64,000 nucleotides of DNA, taken from NCBI GenBank assembly GCA_037367405.1, contig JAZKJV010002329.1, forward strand, positions 186,001 to 250,000, written 5' to 3'. The notes under the pieces were generated by a model. It was not told where the DNA came from, ran no database searches, and saw only the letters and a list, made by a program, of their open reading frames with translations. The translations under genes and the position numbers were made by a program. The DNA comes from Ottelia alismoides. Its lineage: Eukaryota > Streptophyta > Magnoliopsida > Alismatales > Hydrocharitaceae. Below are positions 57,983-64,000 of the stretch, in pieces; position 1 is the first letter of the stretch; each line of letters begins with the position of its first letter.

Positions 57983-60900
57983 CCCAAAGAGCCATTAATG
58001 GGCTAATCATTTAAACCCACACTCATGTGACAATCATAGGCTATTCAGAAAATAGCTAGGTAAGCTGATCAGTCACTCCGTTCCTAAGAGACTACGCCAA
58101 GTCCTTTTACGACAATTGCATATCTCCTAGTAACAGTGCTCGCATCCAATGCGAATGTTGCATCTCATGCAACCGATACTCAATTTTGTTGGTTATAGTG
58201 TCCTTGACACTACATCTTATTAATTATCATAACCAGTATTCCCATAATCCTTATTAGAATACCTTCATTCCTGGAGATCTCTATCTCCTAAGGTAACTGC
58301 AGTCAAGACCCTTATAGATCACTATCTACAAGATCTTAAACTTTTGAAGATAAGACTTTGAGATCACTATCTCCAAGTTTTATCATCTTTGAAGATATTA
58401 TTATTATTGCAATCAAGTGTTTTATCTCCATAGCAGGATTAGTAACAGTTTACTACTCCCACTGCATGGTAGACATCTGGTTCTTGTACACATCTAGAAT
58501 ACATTCAGCCTCTCATAACTGATGCACAAGTGCAAGCAGTTCTAGCATTCACTTCCTCAACTCTTTGAGGTGCTATCCCTCTAGACAGGTCACTACCACA
58601 TCTTAAGGGAAGGAAGCTTTTCTTGGAATTGTCCAGAAAATGGAATAAGTCCAAGGTGTACTACTAATGCGACACTCCCAATACCCTCTTCTCTTTGCTT
58701 CTGAACGACTTCAGAACTAAGATCTAAGAGGTATCCTTGAGATCATATCTTAAAGTATGGAACAACCAAATTTTAAAACACTTATTATTTATTCTTAGAT
58801 CATTTTAAATGATTAGAATAATATCTACATTTAGCACGATGAACACAATGGCACTCCCACTAAGCTTTACATGGTTCATCAAGATTCTATCTGAAATCAT
58901 AACATTTACAATTTCATCAAATCTTATGTTCCAACTACAAGAAACTTATTGGAGTCCAAAGATGGAGTTCTTCAGCTAGCACACCTTGCTTTCCTCAACC
59001 ATGAAGCCCTGGGGCTACTTCATATGAATATCCTCAGAGAGGTATTCATAGAGGAATGCAATCTTGACTCACACCATGAAGATGTCATAGACAAGTTGTG
59101 TAGCTATAGTTAGCAATATTCTGATGAGTTAAAGCAAGGTCACTGGAGAGCAAGTCTTATCGCAAGCGATGCCTTCTCTTCGGTGTGTAGCTCATGGCTA
59201 CGAACCGTGCTTTGAAGGTCTATACCTTCTCATCAGTTTCCCTCTTTCTCTTGAAGATCCATTTACACCTTAATGGGTCTGACCCATATAGGTGGATCCT
59301 CGAGGGTCCATATACAACACTTGTATATGAAGTCTACATTAGACTTTTATTGCTAACATCAATCTTTCCATGTCATGATCCTCAGGAGCTTCATCACATG
59401 AAGTCCGATCATTTTCAGATTTGACTGACACATGGAATCCATCCTCAAACTTATTTGAAGAGGTGTTAATGTTTCATCTTTAATTATCTATTTTAGTTTC
59501 CGATTTCAGGAGCCTCATTATCTTTTCAAGATTAAATGAGTTCCTTTACTTCATTTTCATCTTGATTCTCAAGAGAGTCATCCTATAAGAATCATATTCT
59601 CAAAGATGAGATCTTTTAAGAATATCAAGGTCATAAAGTAGGTATCTAATACCATTCTTTATTTTCCTAATGAAGTAGCACTCTTTGGTGCTAGATTCCA
59701 GCTTACTAGCTTGGAACCTTATTAAATATATATAATGTAGTCTCTACCACATATACATATACCTGGAAACTAATAGATAATTATGCTAGGATTAATCATT
59801 GATTAAATCATGTCACACATGATCAATTGTATCTTCCTACAACTCCATTGAGTTAAGGTTTATTAGGAGGATTGAGATAGAAATGATATTCATATCTCCA
59901 TAAGGTATTTCTTGAATTCATCTAATAGGTACATGCTACCTTGGTTAGATCAAATTCATTTTATCTTCCTTCAAACTTTGGTTCTAAACCAAAATTGTGA
60001 AATCTTTGAACATTTCAAAGTTTTCTAAGTGAAGAAAAGAAATCTCATATCAAATAATCACTAATAGATATCACATATCCATAATGTTTATTCTGATATA
60101 GATGATTCACATACATTAATATGTATGAGATCTTGACTACCTTAATCTTACACCTTTCCCAAGGAAGGGTGTATTGGACATTTTACTTTGAATACAATAT
60201 TCACAAGTATGTGAGATTTGAATCTTTAGACAATCTAAAGTTTCTTGTCTTACTAGTCCATTGATTTCATCAACAGACATATGTCCAAAATTTGATGCCA
60301 GATCATTGTCAAATGATCTTTATCCTCCTATTGATCTTTTAAAGGTTTAATTTTCAGTATTAGAAATCTTAATGAACCATTCATTAATTTTCTAATTTAG
60401 TGGAGTCCACTAGATGTAAGATTACTATCTGAAATATCTCCATCATAACCTTTTATGATAGGTCTATTCCAGATTTCATGTTTATTCCCAACATTTAGAA
60501 ATAAACAATGAGTGTATTCTAATATCTAGGTCATAGAGACATTCTCTAAGACTAAGGGCTCCCACTGAAAATATGAAGTTTATTGATCTCATGGAAATTG
60601 TTGCAACATTTGCATCACTTTCAACATGGATCACCAATAAACCTTAAGATCGAATTTCTAATACATATGCAACCAATTGCAAGTGTCATTAGAAAATTGA
60701 GATACAATTATTAGACTTTATCTTATCAAATAAGTAAGTCAATATCAATGATTATATGTAGATTAATCTGATGCACTATCCGATTCCTTCTCTAAGGATT
60801 CTAGATAGATTTTGATAGTCATACTATCAACACATCAACATATTGCAGTATTGGCATTCATCCAACTCTTTGGATGTCATATTGAAGTCACAGAAGTACA

Positions 60901-61576
60901 ATCAACTCTTTGATTATACTTCTTGCTTGGGTCCAACCCATGCTTCCACTGCGCTCCCTTTATCTATAAACAACCATTGCTTAAGACTAAGGATCTCTTA
61001 TTTTAAATTCAAAAGAATTTAATGTAAGAGCATTTCGACATTTATACATGCTTCACCTAATTCATACAATATGAATATTATGAAGCTTCATGAATGACTA
61101 GAGTATAAACAGTAGAATGATGACACTCATCATCTACATCCATCTAAACTCTTAAAGTATAGGTTCAGGTAGGTACTCAAACAATTTGAATACATCATCT
61201 CTTATAGACCTACCATTCTACATGATGCAGAGAACCATGTCATTTATGATTAAATGTCAAGAGCACATATGTATGCCAAAATATCTTTATTGATTTTTTT
61301 TATAAGGATTATTTGATAATTACGATCATCATCGACATGTCACTTCCAAAGTACATTCAATGAGATCAAGACTTATAGAGACATACAAACCCTAGGGTTT
61401 TAGTCCTATTGTCTTATTTAATTATCACTTCTCATTATTATGAGGAAACTTGCACATTGCAACCATATACATTATGTGTCCAATTGCAAGTACAATATCT
61501 GGATCAAGGGTCCAATCCATGATATTTTACTGGTTATTATTGAGTATAACATTGAGTGGGATTAATGAAGGATTAT
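57983..61576 (-). pseudogene. Element C decayed gag-pol interior
   Basis: No usable frame remains, but islands of E1-like pol survive on the minus strand. Around 58600-58760 the sequence matches the E1 RT-RNase H connection (51420-51600). Around 59190-59330 it matches E1's RT start; there the antisense frame, K-I-H-L-H-shaped, is also open in E1 at the equivalent place. Around 57990-58030 the last codons of RNase H are still visible (A-H-T-E-C-G-F-type end). The remainder is AT-rich and rearranged. Gag, zinc knuckle and protease could not be located with confidence. Confidence 0.65.
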
Positions 61577-61715
61577 CTGAAATAAGAAATTTGCATAAGT
61601 ATATATAAATATTTAATTTACCTTGATTTAGGAATTTTTATATCAAAGTTGTCTTGCCTTGTCAACAATGAAAGTTCATTCCCTTAATCACTTTCAATGT
61701 AAGAGATATACTTAC
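61577..61715 (-). other. Candidate 139-base leader intron of element C
   Basis: The minus strand reads ATG then GTAAGTATATC (GT at 61714-61715) and ends TTTCTTATTTCAG (AG at 61577-61578). It is the counterpart of 48237-48386 in E1. The interior has diverged while both edges are kept. Prediction only. Confidence 0.45.
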
Positions 61716-63280
61716 CATTATATCTCAAGCAAGATCTGGGATCTCCTTCCTTATCTTTGTTGCATCCCAATAATATGAGAACCTACAACTCAGATAAAAA
61801 GAAGCGGGAACACATTCCGCCTTGCAAGTCCAACTTGCATCTCCCAATTCGGTCTTTAATACCCAGGCCCACCACCCCTAAGGTGATGTTGACCCGTCAT
61901 TAATTGAACCAACCATCAACAGGAATACAACTCGCTATGCGCAATCCAATATCGCCCCAATAATATGAGGACCCGATATTGGGGTTACTACGCATACTTC
62001 CTTACTCTTTCGAGAAGCGACGAGCCCGATCCAAATGGATCATATGCAGGAGCTGTCACTTCAGACAGGCGTCTCCCACATATAATATCCGGCGACGAAA
62101 CCCTTCGCCTTGACGGGAGACCATGGATGTCACTTATGTGATCCTCCATATCGTATTCAAATTATAATTAATCATTATGAATCACATTCATTACGATTAA
62201 TTCTTCCAAGCGAAATAATAACTCTATTCATAATAGAGTGTTCTTAATTGGATATAATTAACTTAATCATATTAAATTAACTTTCAATCCAATTCAATCA
62301 ACAAACTTGATTTTACTTGAATATATATGGTATTATTCTCAAAGTACGTATTAATTCGTATTTTAATAATTAGAAAAATACATCATAATCCCTCAGACAT
62401 TATCCCGGCCCTACCCGCTGTCATGGCCAGTACCGACGGGAGTGGGGCGGACCACATACGTTGCAACCCGCTGACCCAGCGATCCCCGACTAGACACCAT
62501 ATCCGCCTCGGGAAAGGATAATGCCAAATTGATTATTTTGTACTTGAGATGATCATCGGTTCTTCAACCGAAATTATACCATATAGTAATCAAAACAATT
62601 TTGATTTTAAGGAAATTTGCTAGGCAAATTCCCAAGTCCTATTCAAGCAAGAAGTTTGATGATTGTAATTCCAATTATGGTTTAGATCAAATCTAATCAA
62701 CTAATTGGTTGGGGCCAAGTCAATTAAGGAAATAATCATTCTCTAATATTTCACAAATATTTTTCATAATTATTTCTCGAAATTAACAATTAATTTCATT
62801 AATTGACAATCACATGGTTCTTGATTAGGAAAGTAATTTCAGCAGTGACCCCTACTTACTAAAATTAGCATATCTCAATCAATTTAAATCCAAATTATGC
62901 AAAGTCAATTTCTAAAGTTTGCTAATTTGATTTAGGACAGAACCTAAGTGATATTTCACGCATTTCTAGGCAAGTCTAAACAGTAATTAACATTTTAATC
63001 ACGTTCAGATTCACAGTTCCCGCAACAGTGCATACATGTTCATTAAAACGACCATATCTCGAGCATACGAAATCCGATTTACGCAAACTCAGATCCTATG
63101 GTTTCCTTATTTAATGGGGGAACATAATCCAAGTATAAAATTCGTGTTTAAACAATTTAAACAGTGCCGAATTTATTTACTAAACAGATCTACGAAATCA
63201 AATGCGATGAAAACTTTCGCGACCTTAGCGAACCCAAGTCGTCCTTGGTTAACGAATCACTATTCGAAACCGTCAACCTG
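61716..63280 (-). other. Element C 5' leader, conserved with E1
   Basis: This region is inverted relative to E1's leader but highly similar over most of its length (for example TTGGTTGGGGCCAAGTCAAT at 62706 and ATATCCGCCTCGGG at 62502). It has no long frame. An ORF at 62327-62521 runs across it on the opposite strand and is regarded as chance. Confidence 0.75.
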
Positions 63281-63292
63281 GCTTTGATACCA
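63281..63292 (-). promoter_or_regulatory. Element C primer-binding site (initiator tRNA-Met, one mismatch)
   Basis: The minus strand reads TGGTATCAAAGC against TGGTATCAGAGC in E1. It starts two bases after the LTR end at 63295. Confidence 0.85.
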
Positions 63293-63294
63293 CT

Positions 63295-64000
63295 TGAAGG
63301 ATATGGTTAGATCCTCAAGCGCATCACGGAAGCATGAGCGTCGTATCGAATACGACGAGGAGCGATTAGTCGCACTAGTTGCTCAATGCAGCGGAATTTA
63401 AAAAAAAATTTATACGACGAAACCACATGATCCAAGAACACTTCTCGGATCGTTTCGTCTAAACCACAAACAAGTAATTAGGATTACCTCTTGAAGCGTG
63501 GTTGCGATCAAGTCTCTAAACGAAGAGACCTCCTGTCTCAAGTCTGATCCGACGGAGGAGACGCTTGCGAGCGCGGGGATGAACCGCGTGCTTCTCGCAA
63601 TCCAAGTTGATGATCCAAGCGGTGGATCTCCTGATCTCGACACACGAGATCCAACGTCTTCTTCACGAGTGAGGCGCACCGAGGAAGACGAAGATCCACG
63701 AGCAGAAGAACGGGCAGCATAACGACGATGCCGCGGCGATGGAGAACCTCTCCATGACATCCATGGTGGACGACCATGAGAGGGAGAGAGAGAGGGCTGA
63801 CCTCTGGAAAGAAAGAGAGAGAGAGAGTTTTGCTACAATAGCATGTGTAAAGAGAGAGCCAAGAATGCCTCTCTATTTATAGGGTTTTGGGATCCATGAA
63901 TCTCAATCCATGTGTCATATAAAATCAATGGATGAGATTGATTTATGACAATCCAATGGTCAAGATTGTTGTTGGTAAAAGCCAACAACTTGTGATTTAA
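63295..64000 (-). repeat. Element C 5' LTR (partial; start off window)
   Basis: The last ~706 bases of the LTR are colinear with 55326-56030 and about 97 percent alike in the part compared. They include the TATA box (63874-63881), an AG repeat and the GC-richer R/U5 stretch. A candidate splice donor (AAGAG then GTAATCC on the minus strand, near 63487) matches one in E1. Confidence 0.9.

Larger units (their letters stand above)
29900..64000 (-). mobile_element. Element A: Athila-like gypsy retrotransposon, host of D, S1, S2, E1 and C
   Basis: Minus-strand gypsy domains occur in order from right to left: leader (43561-44107 and 54853-55325), gag (42161-43560 then 37835-38235), protease (36961-37420), RT, RNase H (35164-35420 then 30640-30838) and integrase (29900-30640). 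Each break coincides with a complete insertion flanked by a short duplication, and the protein frame resumes on the far side. Both of A's LTRs lie outside the window: the 5' one to the right of C, the 3' one to the left of D. All domains are decayed. Confidence 0.82.
55326..64000 (-). mobile_element. Element C: copia retrotransposon with no surviving coding region (5' end off window)
   Basis: Minus-strand layout: a partial 5' LTR (63295 to beyond 64000), a TGGTATCAAAGC primer-binding site (63281-63292), a conserved leader (about 61740-63280), about 3.7 kb of interior with only scattered pol similarity (57990-61690), a polypurine tract (57971-57982) and the 3' LTR (55326-57970). The LTRs differ at about 5 of the first ~170 bases. 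The interior shows no frame above 80 codons. This suggests a non-autonomous element that moved after its coding region had decayed. Confidence 0.85.

Noticed and set aside
59194..59424. Plus-strand ORF of 76 codons in element C.
   Set aside because: It is the antisense shadow of decayed copia RT; the same antisense frame is open opposite E1's RT (50556-50945).

Overview
This window looks like nuclear DNA from a large, repeat-rich angiosperm genome. A monocot is possible, but nothing here settles it. I see no cellular gene, tRNA or rRNA. Almost every base can be assigned to LTR retrotransposons nested inside one another. Three are Athila-like Ty3/gypsy elements (called A, B and D here), two are Ty1/copia elements (E1 and C), three are solo gypsy LTRs (S0, S1, S2), and one is a small foldback (MITE-like) element. 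All coding regions are broken by stops and frameshifts, so everything here is a fossil or a non-autonomous copy.

Layout, left to right. Bases 1-29899 are element D (plus strand; its 5' end is off the window). D carries the tail of one LTR (1-73), solo LTR S0 (292-3639) and its decayed protease and reverse transcriptase (RT). In the middle of its RT a whole second gypsy element B is inserted (5249-21589, minus strand, both LTRs about 3.5 kb). D's RT, RNase H and integrase resume at 21590-23770. A 2.3 kb non-coding 3' region, a polypurine tract and the 3' LTR (26112-29899) follow.

D ends inside the integrase of element A, a minus-strand Athila-like element that runs from 29900 past the right edge. 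A is cut by S1 inside RNase H (30844-35158, perfect target duplication, itself carrying a 377 bp foldback element) and by S2 inside gag (38241-42155). Its 5' leader is cut by copia E1 (44108-54847, plus strand, complete, perfect TGATC duplication) and by copia C (55326 to beyond 64000, minus strand).

Relative order follows from the nesting: A is older than D, and D is older than B. A is also older than S1, S2, E1 and C. LTR pairs sampled by eye agree. B's LTRs differ at roughly one base in ten over the first 190 bases compared, while those of E1 and C differ at roughly 3 in 100.

The best leads for something new are four. E1 and C share a predicted small intron just upstream of gag, inside a strongly conserved 1.7 kb leader. 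C has young LTRs around a wholly non-coding interior. A near-palindromic foldback element with TTAA flanks sits in S1. A cluster of CACGTG sites, one pair forming an inverted repeat, sits in the LTRs of B.
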